From assembly GCA_022539475.1 (NCBI GenBank), contig VCMS01000144.1, forward strand, positions 151,302 to 215,301: DNA of 64,000 nucleotides. The letters are read 5' to 3'. A program made the position numbers and the translations under genes. The notes beneath the pieces are model-generated. The model was not told the DNA's origin. It was given only the letters and a program-made list of their open reading frames with translations, and did not search any database. Of the stretch, positions 21,501 through 32,778 are shown piece by piece. This DNA comes from Gracilaria domingensis (Eukaryota > Rhodophyta > Florideophyceae > Gracilariales > Gracilariaceae). Position 1 is the stretch's first letter, and the number at the start of each line of letters is the position of its first letter.

Positions 21501-21503
21501 ACT
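21489..21503 (+). other. Putative -1 frameshift site between gag and pol
   Basis: Gag ends CAG AAA AAC TAG; pol is in the -1 frame and open through this point (GAA AAA CTA GAC TTG GGA). E3 has the same arrangement with a TAA stop. The A-run ending in AAC resembles a slippery heptamer, but the first base is G, so it is not the canonical A AAA AAC. Confidence 0.4.
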
Positions 21504-22441
21504 TGGGAGTTTCCCCTATGGGAGGGGCGTCTCCTGAGCCGAAGTTGGAGACGCCCGAGGCGCCGCCGCTTCGCTCTCCGGCCGATTTCCTGAAGAGGAT
21601 TGTCCTGACAAGGAAAATGGCTCAGTCAGACGTTGACTCAGGACCGCTTGCGGTTTTACGTCGTCCATGGGTGCGTGTACGCAATCTCCGTGCCCCGGAT
21701 CGAGTCCTTGTGATGGCCGAGAGGAATTATAAGCTTTTTGCCGACCTCGGCGTTTCACATCAGTTTATGGTTCGACAACTGTCTGTTTTAGACACTGGCG
21801 CGGAGCCGAATCTGATTCACTCAGCTTTGCTGCCACCCGAACTTCGGGAGTGTGTTCGTTATGGTCCAGGGTCGGATATCGCCGACGCGAACAATAACCC
21901 CTTGAAGACGGCTGGGTACATATCTCTGAATGTCAGATTAGGCACCTATCTGGTGAAGCTGGATTTTGTCGTTTGCGACTCTCTCGCAGCACCGGTAATT
22001 ATCGGTTGTGACTTTTGCGACCGCTTTGTTGAAGCGATACGCCCGAGGGCGAAATCCGTGGAAATGGAAAACGGAACTACTATTCCGATCGTTCGGAAGC
22101 CGCTACGGAGGGCTATCCGGAAGCGTGTCCCGTTACCTGTGGCACAGGAAGTTCCGAACATGGATCCGAAGTCTACGAAGCTTCGCCTCGCGAAATCCAT
22201 TTCAATCCCGCTGGAATCCCAGATATGGGTGCAGTGTATCTCCAAGCAGCATGGAATTAGGTTAGTGCAACCGTCATCGTCGTTATACGACCAATGCCAA
22301 TTGGCCGTGGTAACGGTGTGGTTTACATCGAACCCGGTGAACCTTTTAAGGTACTTATCGCCAACTTTGGCAAAAGCACGAAGTGGTTGGTTAAACACCA
22401 AGTACTGGGTTCAATTCTCCCGCATCCGCAGGCTATCGTGA
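21503..22441 (+). pseudogene. E2 protease region
   Basis: The aspartic-protease motif LSVLDTGAEPNLIHS lies at about residues 92-106, followed by DIADANNNPLKTAG and SLAAPVIIGCDFCDRFVEAI, the second half of the retropepsin fold. The protease processes Gag and Pol. Around 22290 the true coding frame moves to the ORF starting at 22294, so a frameshift separates protease from RT. The preceding Pro-rich part follows directly from the gag-pol junction. Confidence 0.85.
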
Positions 22442-23878
22442 AGACGAAGATACCCGCTTCCGAGGTTCTCGGTATTCCTGACACTAAGAAAGGGGAGGAG
22501 CGTCCGGTTTCTTCCGGTTCTTCCACGAATGGAAACGATGTGAACTCCGCTGTTTCGGATGACGTCGCACTTGACGAAGTGGCTTTGGTGAATTCGTGTC
22601 ACGAACAACCGGTCACCTCGGTAATTAGGGCCTTGCCGCCAGGCACCGACCAGACAGATCCTGTCGAGGAGTTAGAGAAGTTAAATCTGGAACATGTTCC
22701 TGAATCCCACCGTGGGAAGTTGAAGGACATGCTCCGTGGCTTTACTCCCATGTGGGATGGTTCACTTGGAACAATTGGAATTACGGAACACCGTATTGAT
22801 CTGCTACCAGAAACCCGACCTATTGCGCAACACCCGTACCGGGCTGGCCCGAAAGCGCGGGAAGAAGAGAAGTCTCAAGTCGAGAAGATGTTACGCGCTG
22901 GCGTAATTGAGCCCGCTCAATCTTCCGGAGCATCTCCAGTCGTGCTAGTTCCGAAATCGGATGGATCGTGGCGATTCTGTATCGACTACAGGCGTCTGAA
23001 CGCCGCGACCGTCAAAGACGTGTATCCGATTCCACGGATGGATGAGCACATTGACTCTCTTGGCAGCGCCAAAGTCTTTACAACCCTCGATGCCAATTGG
23101 GGTTACTGGCAGGTTCCAATAAGGAAGGAAAACCGCGACAAGACCGCGTTTGTATGCCATCAAGGCTTGTTCCGTTTTCGACGGATGCCCTTCGGTTTGA
23201 CGAATGCTCCCGCTACGTTTCAGCGAGCTATCGACATTCTGTTGGCCAGATTCAAGTGGAGGACTTGCTTGGTGTATCTCGACGACATTGTCGTATTCTC
23301 CGACAATCTGGATGATCACATCTCCCATGTGAGGGAAGTTATGCAGTTGCTGCAAGACGCAGGTGTTACCTTGAAGCTCAAGAAATGCGAATTCTTTACC
23401 GATTCGGTGAAATACCTGGGCCACATTATCCGCCCAGGGAAACTCTCGGTCGACGAGGTAAGGGTGAAGTCGCTGAAGGAAGCGAAACATCCGACAACTC
23501 AAACGGAACTCCGATCATTTCTCGGTTTGTGTAATGTCTATCGTCGGTTCGTCCCGAATTTCGCTGATACTGCAGCTTCTTTCAATTCTCTCCTCAGGAA
23601 AGGACAGCCAGTTAAACTGGAACCATTGGGCGATGCGGACGCATCCGCCTTTTCGGCGCTTGTCGCCGCCGTAACGTCTCCGCCAGTCTTGGAATTACCG
23701 ACTCCTGGGCTTCCTTATGAAGTGGATACTGATGCAAGTCAATACCAAGTTGGTTGTGCGCTTTTCCAGGTTTCGGAAGATGGCGTACGACGCCCAGTGG
23801 GATACTGGTCCCGTTCGCTGAATGTGCATGAGCGCAACTACTCGGTTTCCCAGAAAGAATGTCTTGCCGTTGTATGAG
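22294..23878 (+). pseudogene. E2 reverse transcriptase and RNase H start
   Basis: The spacer leads into RT at about residue 180: YRAGPKAREEEKSQVEKML, WRFCIDYRRLNAATVKDVYP, FTTLDANWGYWQVPI, FGLTNAPATFQRAID and the active site YLDDIVVFSDN. The connection and RNase H start follow (TELRSFLGLCNVYRRFVPNF, then PYEVDTDASQYQVGCALF). The ORF stops at 23876-23878 (TGA) after KECLAVV, where E3 has Trp (TGG). Apart from that stop the RT is open and has its catalytic residues. Confidence 0.9.
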
Positions 23879-25278
23879 CACTCTCAACTCTGAGACCGTA
23901 CCTCATGGGAACCCATTTTCAGGTGCATACCGATCATTCGGCACTCCGTTGGCTTATGGAGATATCTGAGCCATCAGGTCGCCTTATGAGATGGCGTCTC
24001 CGCTTGTCCGAATTTGATTTCGAAGTCCGTTACAAACGGGGAACCCTGAACTTGCAGGCAGATGCGCTCTCCCGCTTGGGAACTTCTGGTGAAGCAGAAC
24101 CTGCCGATGACGACGACATCGCCTGCTTTTTGGCTGAAGAATTCGAGGAAGAACCAGACTTTCTGGACGACGTCTGCGACGACATACTCGCCACCGGAGC
24201 GGTTACAGCGTTACCCGGTTCATTTGAGACCATTACGGCTGAAGAGTTGATACGTGAACAACACTCGGACAAGTTCTGTACACAGATAAGGGCCCGTCTT
24301 AACGGGGGGATGAACTTACCCTTCGTGACAAACGATCAGGGATTCCTGGTAAGGATTGTCGAATCTCGACCACAGATTGTGGTACCGCACTCCTTACAAT
24401 GGAGGATTCTCCATATGTCACATCACGTAAAGATTGGAGCCCACCCTGTTGGCAGGAAGTTATACCGCAGAGACTTTTATTGGCCAGCCATGGCATTCGA
24501 CTGCTATGCAGTGCGCCGTTCCTGTACGGAATGCGCTAAGAACAGCGTCAAGTTGAGGCGTCACTCAAAGAAACTATCGCTGTTTCCAGCTCGCTCCCCG
24601 TTGGAGTTCGTCGCCATCGACATTCTTGGTGAATTGATCAAAACCGCCCGCGGTCACCGTTACCTTTTGGTTATCACGGACAGGTTTTCGAAGCTCGTGC
24701 GAACTGTTCTGCTTAAACGGATAACCGCCAGTATTGTGGCACAAGCGTTCGTGACGCATTGGGTTTTCGTTTACGGACCACCCGTTCATCTGTTATCAGA
24801 TAATGGCTCGCAGTTCACATCGAGATTCTTTCAGGACGTTTGTCGTATCTTGGATATCAAGAATTTGTTTACAACAACATACCATCCCCAGTGCAATGAG
24901 CAGGTAGAACGGTTTAACCGTACGATGCTAAACGCATTGAGATCCTACGTTGCGGATCACCCAAAGGATTGGGACCTGTACACTGATGCGATAACTTACG
25001 CATATAACACCCAGGTACATCGGTTTACGTCGCTGTCGCCTTTTGAATTGGTCCTCTCAAGGATTCCGCCACCTGTGGCAATTGAATCTCAAGCGACGCT
25101 ATCGTCTTTACCGTCGACGGGTTTGTACAGGGACACCTGGAAAAATTGGTTGAAGAAGATGGTACCGGTAGCCCGGAAGGCCATGGAGAAGGCTCAACTC
25201 GCGTACAAGCGAAATTTCGACAGCCGGTTACGCGGCAAACCATCAATGGTGAAAGCTAATGACTACGTCTTCCTATGA
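23879..25278 (+). pseudogene. E2 RNase H end and integrase
   Basis: After the TGA the same frame continues with the RNase H end (HFQVHTDHSALRWLMEISEP, RGTLNLQADALSR). An acidic linker leads to the HHCC zinc region (HMSHHVKIGAH, CTECAKNSVKL) and the DDE core: VAIDILGE, LLSDNGSQFTSRFF, NEQVERFNRTM. The frame ends in TGA at 25276-25278 after NDYVFL; related pol sequence continues beyond (HKLSPIADGPYHVI, VSRDRVVLAPP) to a TAA at 25450. Confidence 0.88.
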
Positions 25279-26762
25279 AAGGAGTATTATAATCCTGAGA
25301 AGGTACGACGACATAAGCTGTCTCCGATCGCCGACGGACCGTATCACGTTATTTCTGTTACTCCAGATACCGTCGTGATCGACATTGATGAGCAACACGA
25401 GCGTGTATCGCGTGATCGCGTCGTACTGGCACCTCCTTCGCCTTCCGGATAATCTACAACCAATACCCAATCAGGGGATCCTCAACAGGAGGCAAAACCG
25501 TCAACGGCCGCTACACTACCGTCGCGCCGGGCGATTCTCCCGCACCCGGATCGAGGATTAAGAGATCTACCTACAGTAGTTACTTCTGCCCACAGAATTG
25601 AACTCCCTGCTACTTGGACGAATTCCAACGACTCTGCACGAGTATTTACAAGAGTCACCCCCCCACCCCATCTCCTGATGGAGCCCGTGGCGCCACCTAA
25701 GGAGGGAGAGGATACCGCAGCTGCTGCGAATGGCACTGACGCTCCGGTGTCGTCCGGTTCTCTAACCACGGGAAATGTGATCCACACTGACAACCCAGTC
25801 GCTCCCGTGGGAGAATCTAGTGGCACAGTTGCCTTGTCGCACCCCAACCGTGAGGACTCCGCCGCATCGGTCTCCGTTACCACGGAACGTGCCTGTGAGA
25901 GGCGAAACGTCGCCGCAGAAGCAGTTACCCATCATGGGATTGTTAACCGCTTGAAGTCGCGTAACCGCGTCGAGGATGACAGTCGAACTGTGAAGACAGT
26001 TTCCGCTGATCCGGACCAGCCGTCATACGTGGAATAATAGCGCTGCAACACTGAAAAGGGAAGCCTCGTAAGCGAGTTGTGTCAAATGTGACCACTCATT
26101 GTGAATTCCCTTGTGGGATTTTGAACGCTTTCTTGGAAACCGACACTCCACAGTGTGCACCACTTTGTGTGTCGTATGGAGCCGTGGCGCTCAGCCACCT
26201 CTGCACGCGTGCAATCTCCGTGACACGGGGCCTGACAGAACCAGGGGCGTGCCACGCGGTGGCACTTTACAACGTGGAAAGCCCTAATGAGCTGTCGGCG
26301 ACCTTTCGCGAACGGATGGCCGAGCACGGCACGCGCACGGTTGTCGTGGTGGCCAATCTGTGGCGCGGAGCCAATTAGAGCTCATGGCACATGCCCCGTG
26401 GACCGGGTGAACCGCCGCCCAGCCCAGATAGTGTTGTACATACCTCCGTCACCGAAACGGTTATCCCCGTGAAGGCCGGGAAGTCAGTCAATCGGAAGTA
26501 CTACCGTTTGTCGGTCTTTCGACTATCGTCGACGAACGTTGAACCGTTGAACTCGTCAGTTCGAGAGCTTTCAGAACATCCCTCTAGCTGGAGGACAGGA
26601 CGCGTAGGACGCGAGTTACAGTACGGCCGCCGCAGCGGGATCTGGCGAGGAACGCGGAAGTAAGCACGTCTCCAACACTTGGAAAGCCTCACCTGAGGGA
26701 CGCGAGCGCATTTGCACAACCTCCCTAGGTGATACTGCGTCAGCAGGAGTGGCCCATACGCC
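25279..26762 (+). pseudogene. E2 integrase tail and linker to the chromodomain
   Basis: Continues E2 pol after two stops. 25279-25449 is the SH3-like integrase tail. 25453-26037 is a low-complexity linker, open from 25678 (MEPVAPPKEGEDTAAAANGT) and ending at 26037. 26038-26762 is a degraded linker with no long conserved frame. No separate gene is supported here. Confidence 0.55.
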
Positions 26763-26996
26763 ATGGAGGCCCGCGAACGGGAAGTGTTCCCACTGGAATT
26801 CGTTATCGAACGCATCGTGAGTCACGTCGTGAACCCCGATGGGAAGACTGAATACCAAGTCCGTTGGTACAGATACTCCCCTGAGGAGGATACTTTCGAG
26901 CCGATCGAACATCTACCTCGATCGAAGGTTCTCGCCTACTACCGGCGTAAGCGGCTAGCGCTGCCTCCAGATTTGGATAAGGCCCAAGTAGGGTGA
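26763..26996 (+). pseudogene. E2 chromodomain and pol C-terminus
   Basis: EFVIERIVSHVVNPDGKTEY, then QVRWYRYSPEEDTFEPIEHL is a chromodomain whose aromatic residues are mostly kept. It ends PPDLDKAQVG, the same terminal motif as E1. It is cut off from integrase by upstream stops. Confidence 0.85.
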
Positions 26997-27385
26997 CAAT
27001 GCCGCCGGGTCGTAAGGGCAATCGACGGACCCACTTGTGGGAGAATCATTGATGGTACTACCAAGAAGTTTGGTTTGTTCCCAAGGAAGGAAATATTGAA
27101 GGGATGAAAGAAGAAAGATGATTTCCGTCTAACTGACGCCGATTTATCGGAAAGAAGCGAACTACCGTCTAACGGTCCATGTGAACATGTCGTGAAGCTA
27201 CACGCGTAACGCAGAATCGTATTGGAACGATGGTGCGCCAAAGGCATTGAACCGTAATCCAGTTATGAAGGAACTGATATCGAAGTCGATTTTATTCTAA
27301 AGAGAAGTTGTACAGCTAGCTATTGCGGAGTGCGTTGGTCGCAGAGCCAATCGCAGCCCATCATGGAGGGAACCCACCGTTGGGA
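26997..27385. other. Spacer between pol and accessory ORF of E2
   Basis: No gene seen. It separates the convergent stops of pol and the minus-strand accessory ORF, like 1234-1569 in E1. Confidence 0.5.
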
Positions 27386-29200
27386 TCACTGCCATCCTGT
27401 CGAAGTACCGGCACCTCCAGGGTTGGACGGCCCCGCTTGGAGAGGCTGACTCGCGAAAGCCTGCGCGCCCAATGCCAACAGCTGGCCGAGATCGTACATA
27501 TCCGGTGGAACCGGCACCCCAAGTCCGAGGAGTTGGTTGCGCATCGCTACCACGCGAGGGTCAATACTCCCCTGCGAAGGGCCCACGCCCCAACCGAAAG
27601 GAGCAACTGGCGCAGCCGCCCCTCCGACAACCGGAACTCCTGCGGAGGCCGTCGACGAGCCTCCCGTTGCCAGGTCTCCCACAGTGTCATCCACCATTGG
27701 ATCGTCCTCCTCTGCTACGGAGTAATAGTTGTCGGAAAACATGAACCCAATAGGGTGATCGCTCGGAACCACTCGAGGAAGTCCGCGTAGGACGAGAGCC
27801 CGCTCCTTCGGGACGGTAACTCCCTCCCAGGGATCGTAATACACGAAGTCACCGGCACCCGGATGTCTTCGCCCTGGGGAACGGTCGTAGTGCGAACGAG
27901 TGCCCCTGGGGACTTTCTCCGCCGGAACGGTACTCCAATCAATGGAATCGATGAGATCGATAATGCTGATGGCCTCGCTGACGTTGTTGTCCGAACCGAG
28001 CGCGGTGTATAAGTCCAGTGATCTAATCACATTCCGTAACCTCGGAGGCAAATACCAAACGCGGTTCTGGTCGTATGCTTCCCACAGCATAAACGCGGCA
28101 ACGCGAGCGGCTCATTCGGCGATGAAGAGCATCCAATACTCCGAGTGCGGATTCGCAATCATGCGTGACCCCACATAGGAGATGCACGGAGGCAATTCCG
28201 GGAAATACCCCCGTGGTACCTCATAGTGAGCCCACCACGATGGGAAGGGAGCAATTCGACCCGCTAGTGCGTCCGAACGCAAACGTTCAACCTCCATGTT
28301 CTGGTGTGGAATCAGGTACCCGAACCGAGATCGCCACTTGCGTTCGTTTCGCAATCGGTCGAAGAACCTTCTCTCTCCCGAAGGGCGATGTAGATATCGG
28401 AACTCCGCTCGCAAGATAGGCCTGTTGAACAGGAGAATGTCCGCCGGCATCGACTCCGGGAAGTTTTCCGCCGCTTGGAAGTCCGCGAGGTTCGCGCCAT
28501 ACTTGATCTCTCCGTAAGTTCGGAACCGGGAAAGGTCGAACCCGTATGACTCAGGGATCCTCTCGGAGAACGAGGCTCGGTCCTTCCGAAAGTATGCCAA
28601 ACGCGCCATAGCCGCACGCGCTTCATCTAGCGTTTCGTATCCACGGCCGCGCCGTTCCCGTGCCAACACGTGGGGTGCAATCGCCACGCGGTGTCTCCAA
28701 TCCCAGGAATCCACCATATCTCGGTGCAGGCCGCCAGGCAGCATACCGTTCTCGGTGTATGAATCCATCAACGCACTGTTGCGAACCGCTGTCGGGTGAA
28801 ACCAGGGCGCTCTGGAATAGGCCCAGCTTCTTCCGGTAGTCGGATCTTGAACAAGGAGCGATTCACGCGCTATCCAGCCAGCTGGAGTCGCCAGTAAGGG
28901 CACCGCCTGAGCGGAATTCCACGCCGCGACGTCGACCGGATTCGGTGTAGAGGTGTGATGTTAACTCTGAGGCAGAGGAGCGGAGGCGAAACCGCCGAGA
29001 TACCCTGTCGCAGGAGTTGCCGGACCCGAAACGTTTGGAACCCCGGTTTGAGAAGGCTGCTCGTCGCCCTGGTGAGGGTTCATCGAATCTTCGATCGCAG
29101 AAGAAACTTCAAGTACTGAATCGTCTGAATGCAGAGAAGTTGAGTGCGCTTGCGCGTGTGTCTCGTTGTGACGAGGAACCGGAATCTCGGATATGTCCAT
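27386..29200 (-). pseudogene. Opposite-strand accessory ORF of E2
   Basis: A frame of 605 codons on the strand opposite to pol, from ATG 29200 (MDISEIPVPRHNETHAQ) to 27386, with two in-frame stops: TAA at about 28960 and TGA at about 28110. The N-terminal 80 residues are Ser/Pro-rich. The central part is a compact, aromatic- and Arg-rich region (GWIARESLLVQD, SRAPWFHPTAVRNSALMDSY, RPILRAEFRYL, PPCISYVGS), then EAYDQNRVWYLPPRLRNVIR and GAGDFVYYDPWEGV; the C-terminus is Gly/Pro/Ala-rich. Homologues lie in E1 (1-1233) and at 38520-39041. A TATATAAG box on the same strand lies about 11-20 bases before the ATG. I cannot assign a function; no RT, integrase, protease or envelope-type transmembrane feature is visible. 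Confidence 0.8.
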
Positions 29201-29267
29201 GGTGGACCGTGCTTATATACTCCCTCGCTAATGAGTCTCCGCTTGCAAACCGGATGTTTCCTGCGCT

Positions 29268-29280
29268 AAGGAGGGGGATA
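29268..29280 (+). other. E2 polypurine tract
   Basis: AAGGAGGGGGATA directly precedes the 3' LTR and is the expected plus-strand primer. Confidence 0.8.
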
Positions 29281-30261
29281 TGTAGAGCAAAACGTGCTCG
29301 CCCGATACACGGGGATTGTTTTCATAAACCCCTGGTAAGGATGATTCCGGGTACTCGGAAGGTATGAGTATTGGCCCACGGATGGGATACGTTTTTGCAG
29401 TATTGAGGTATGGCACCCTGAGGGGTCGGCCATGACGTGGGGCGGATGAGTATTGGTCGCGTGTACGCGTGTGTAGGAATGGGTGTGTTCACACATGTCT
29501 TCTTATGATTGTCGGATATTTTACTGGCCGCTGCCGCGGGTTGCACACCTTCCACGTGTATGGACCTGCACAAGCGTGCACTTTATTTATTTAATTTGGT
29601 TTAACTAAGTAATCGGTTACGATATAAGAAGCTGACCTCGCGGCCACCTCCGCCCCTCAGTAAAAGGTAACCGAGTTCGGCTCTGAACTAGTTCGCCATC
29701 GCGAAGTGTACAACTCCTTCCGGAGCGTCACCGCGTACGGTACGAGTTAGCTTCATCCCTCGGGACCACTCAGGCAATACTGACCATTGTGGCCTTGCCT
29801 TCGGGCTGATTTATTCCGTGTCTTCGGACTGTTCTTTTTTCTTATTTGTGCAGTTGTACTGCTTTCACCACAATTGGTAGCGTTTCGGTCTCTGTATAGA
29901 TTTGTGCCGCGTGGGCTTAATACACATCGTCGTCTCCCGGCGCCGGGTCTGTTGCCGCTTTCCGCACGTCCCGCCGCGGGATTCCTCTCTTTTCCTCCTC
30001 TATTTTCCTTCTTTCTCCCCTTTTGCCTAGGGCTTACACCGCTCTACGGTACCTCCCTCCTCAACCATTCCGTCGCTTTTCGCCGGATTCCTGGATCAGG
30101 CCCGTTCGCCCATCAACCTCCGTAGGTATATCCCGCACCACGGGCGGTCTTACACCCGCACTATCCGTGTTCGGAGGGCTCACCACTGAGTTCACCTCGT
30201 CTAGGGGGCAAGGACTCGAACGCCTTGAGAGACGATCCCATCGCTGAGGTTTTGCTCTACA
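29281..30261 (+). repeat. E2 3' LTR
   Basis: TGTAGAGCAAAACG to GAGGTTTTGCTCTACA, matching 7100-8082 with scattered substitutions. It is followed by the TCCAT target duplication at 30262-30266. Confidence 0.95.
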
Positions 30262-30873
30262 TCCATCTGGAGAGTAACCACGACTGGTATCGGCACTACT
30301 ACCCCTCAGGGTCACTAAGGAAGTACTTGTCTCGCCATCTCTGGATATTATTTTTGTCTTTACCGCTGTGTCGGTTGTCTCTTGTTTTCCGTTGTTGTCT
30401 GTTGTTGTTCTTTGTTTTATTTTTGTTGTCGATTCTTGTTGTTGTCACTCTGTTGAGTCTTGTTGTTTACACTTGTTCACCTAGTTCAGGTATCGCTTCC
30501 GCCCCAGTATTGGGTTTATTTTTGGCGCCTTTGAGTGCGTCGCTCCGCTGACGAACCTGTTCCCGCCGGTTGGCACGGTCCGTAGCTCCGCTCTGGTGGT
30601 TTCTACCGTGAGCTTTCTCCAGTTTACACGGTCCCTTTCTTTCCTTCCCTTTGTTCAGGTTCGGATCAAACTCCATCTCTGGTTCTGCACCGTTCTTTGC
30701 ATCCCACTTCTGTAGGTATAGCCAGTCACCGTCACCGGTGTCACACCCGGCTTGTCACTCGACTCGAGTACGAACAGAGGGTTCTATCGCTGATTCTATC
30801 CCTCATAGGGAGTAGGACTCGGACATCCTAGTGAAGATTCCCCATAGCGTTTACCGCAGGGTTTTGCTCTACA
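30262..30873 (+). mobile_element. Right part of the older LTR that received E2
   Basis: Continuation of 6741-7099. It ends CAGGGTTTTGCTCTACA at 30873, the LTR end signature. No PBS (TGG) follows, so it is a 3' or solo LTR. Confidence 0.55.
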
Positions 30874-32778
30874 TTAATGCCCTTTTTGCGGTTTTTAAAT
30901 TTGCTTAATGAGCGCTCTATAAGCGTCCGATAGTGTAAAAGGCTCGTACGACAACAAAAAGCGGTAGACCTGTGAATGACATCAGCAGAACACAAAATCA
31001 GCGAACAAACCGCTTTTTTGAAGCTTTTCAGCACGAGTTGTAAAGGTTGTCTGAGTCTTTACTAAAAGATGCCTCCATGATGCACAATCTTTAATCAAAC
31101 TTCAGGCCAGTTTTAGGCACTGCTTAGAACTGTTTGCAGTTTGATTTTAGGCTGCTACGTTTTTCTTTCTCGTCAAAATGTTTTTTGTTTTCTTTCAAAT
31201 GGATTAAGATTTAAAATTATTGCATGAAACAGAGCTATCTACCTCGTTTCACTTCTTCACAATATATCAAGAGTAATATTGTTTTCAAGTGAATCATAAT
31301 TGTTGCAATTGTGCATGGAAAAGTTACACGTTATGAAAGGTATGTATTTGTACATTTACTGATATCATTTAAGAACATAACTGTTCATTCCCTTAAATCT
31401 GTACCCACCTTATACCCCTAATATGAAACAAATTCCAACCCCTCCAAACACCCCTAAAATCGTGGGTTCAGAAGGTTCAGATTGCAATTGCCCACTATGG
31501 ACTCTCTGATCTGTACCCACCGAAAAGGGTACAGAACGGACATCAATATACCATTGACGTTAATTGCGTGCGCAACCTGCGATATAGAAGTTATAAGTTT
31601 CTATCCAATAAAATAACGTCTCCAGTTTTAAACTCTCATCTTTATTTTAAAGTTCTCTCAGCGATCACTCTTCCACTGTGTTCAATTATCAATTAAAGTT
31701 TAGAAGTTTTTCTTATTATGCTGAAACTCGATACTTCGATGACATTTGGTTTTAATTATAGTTTGATTGTGGTAGAAGAAATATATTGGAAATTGGAATA
31801 TAGAATTTTGCGTGTACATCCTTGCATTACTCAGGAAGTGAGCTACTGTCTGAGCGTTAAAAACTTTTGATTCATACGACTCAGAATGCATTGCTTCGAA
31901 GTAGATAGAAGCATAATGAAAACCAGGTCATTTCTTTTGCACTTCTTTTTCCTATTTAATGCGGAGAGAAGTTTTTTATTACAGTACTAAATTAGAACTA
32001 TATAAAAATAGTTTTTTCTCGATAAGAACGCTAACAATTGATAGTGTTCTCTATCAAAACGTTTGCAAATATAAATCTCGATGTCTTTGCCTACTTATCG
32101 CTAATGCAACAGAGTAAAGGTTGATGGCTGTCTGGCCTTTTCAATTGTAAAGAAGGACGCCTGACATGTCGCAGTGTAAATACGCAATCGTTAAAACTGA
32201 GCTACAATGTGCTCGAAGCATCTATACAGAGTGACCTACTACCTCCTCTAGCGTGAGCTACAAGCCAATCACAGTGACCAAGACTGATATGGGCTTGTAA
32301 GTCTGCCTATTTGTTACAAATAGATCTCTTGCAATCAAATATTGCATTTAGAAAACTTCGTGACATCCTTCACTTGACCTATTTGATGTCACAAAATAGG
32401 CGGTAGAAAGAGGCTCTTAAGTTGCATAAGAGCAGGGTGCGACAACTAGTGCGCTAGCAATATACGATCCATCCCCATTTCTGTTTCGATTGGAGAAGCG
32501 CAATATGGAAGGTCATTTTTTCAAATCTTTGCTACCCAATCAAGATGTTAAATTTGCCTTCCAAGTGTCCAGCAAGCATGGAACAAAAACGGAAGTTCGT
32601 TATCACTACAATTAAGAAGAGGAGGATGAAAATCAACAATTACGCACTAGATCGACACAGCGAGAAAGAAGATCATTTCAAGGTCAATACAAAGTTGTTA
32701 CGAAAGTGGAAAAAGTAGAGGTGTTCAGTCACTTTCATACATACTGTGAGAAAAAAAAAGGAGGGGGCGGAGCGGACA
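30874..32778. other. AT-rich intergenic region
   Basis: About 1.9 kb, clearly more AT-rich than its surroundings, with only short open frames that I cannot support as genes. CTGCCTATTTGTTAC (near 32300) and TGTCACAAAATAGGCGG (near 32390) form an imperfect inverted repeat with a loop of about 75 bases. No RNA gene was recognised. Confidence 0.5.

Larger units (their letters stand above)
7100..30261 (+). mobile_element. Complete Ty3/Gypsy element E2 with nested giant insertion
   Basis: The element is bounded by LTRs at 7100-8082 and 29281-30261 and flanked by the 5-bp direct repeat TCCAT (7095-7099 and 30262-30266). Inside are a PBS, gag, protease, RT, RNase H, integrase, chromodomain, an opposite-strand accessory ORF and a polypurine tract. 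Gag is interrupted by an 11.1-kb insertion (8502-19606); without it the element would be about 12 kb. Coding parts carry a gag stop (19692), a protease/RT frameshift (about 22290) and pol stops (23876, 25276, 25450), so this copy is not autonomous. Confidence 0.93.
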
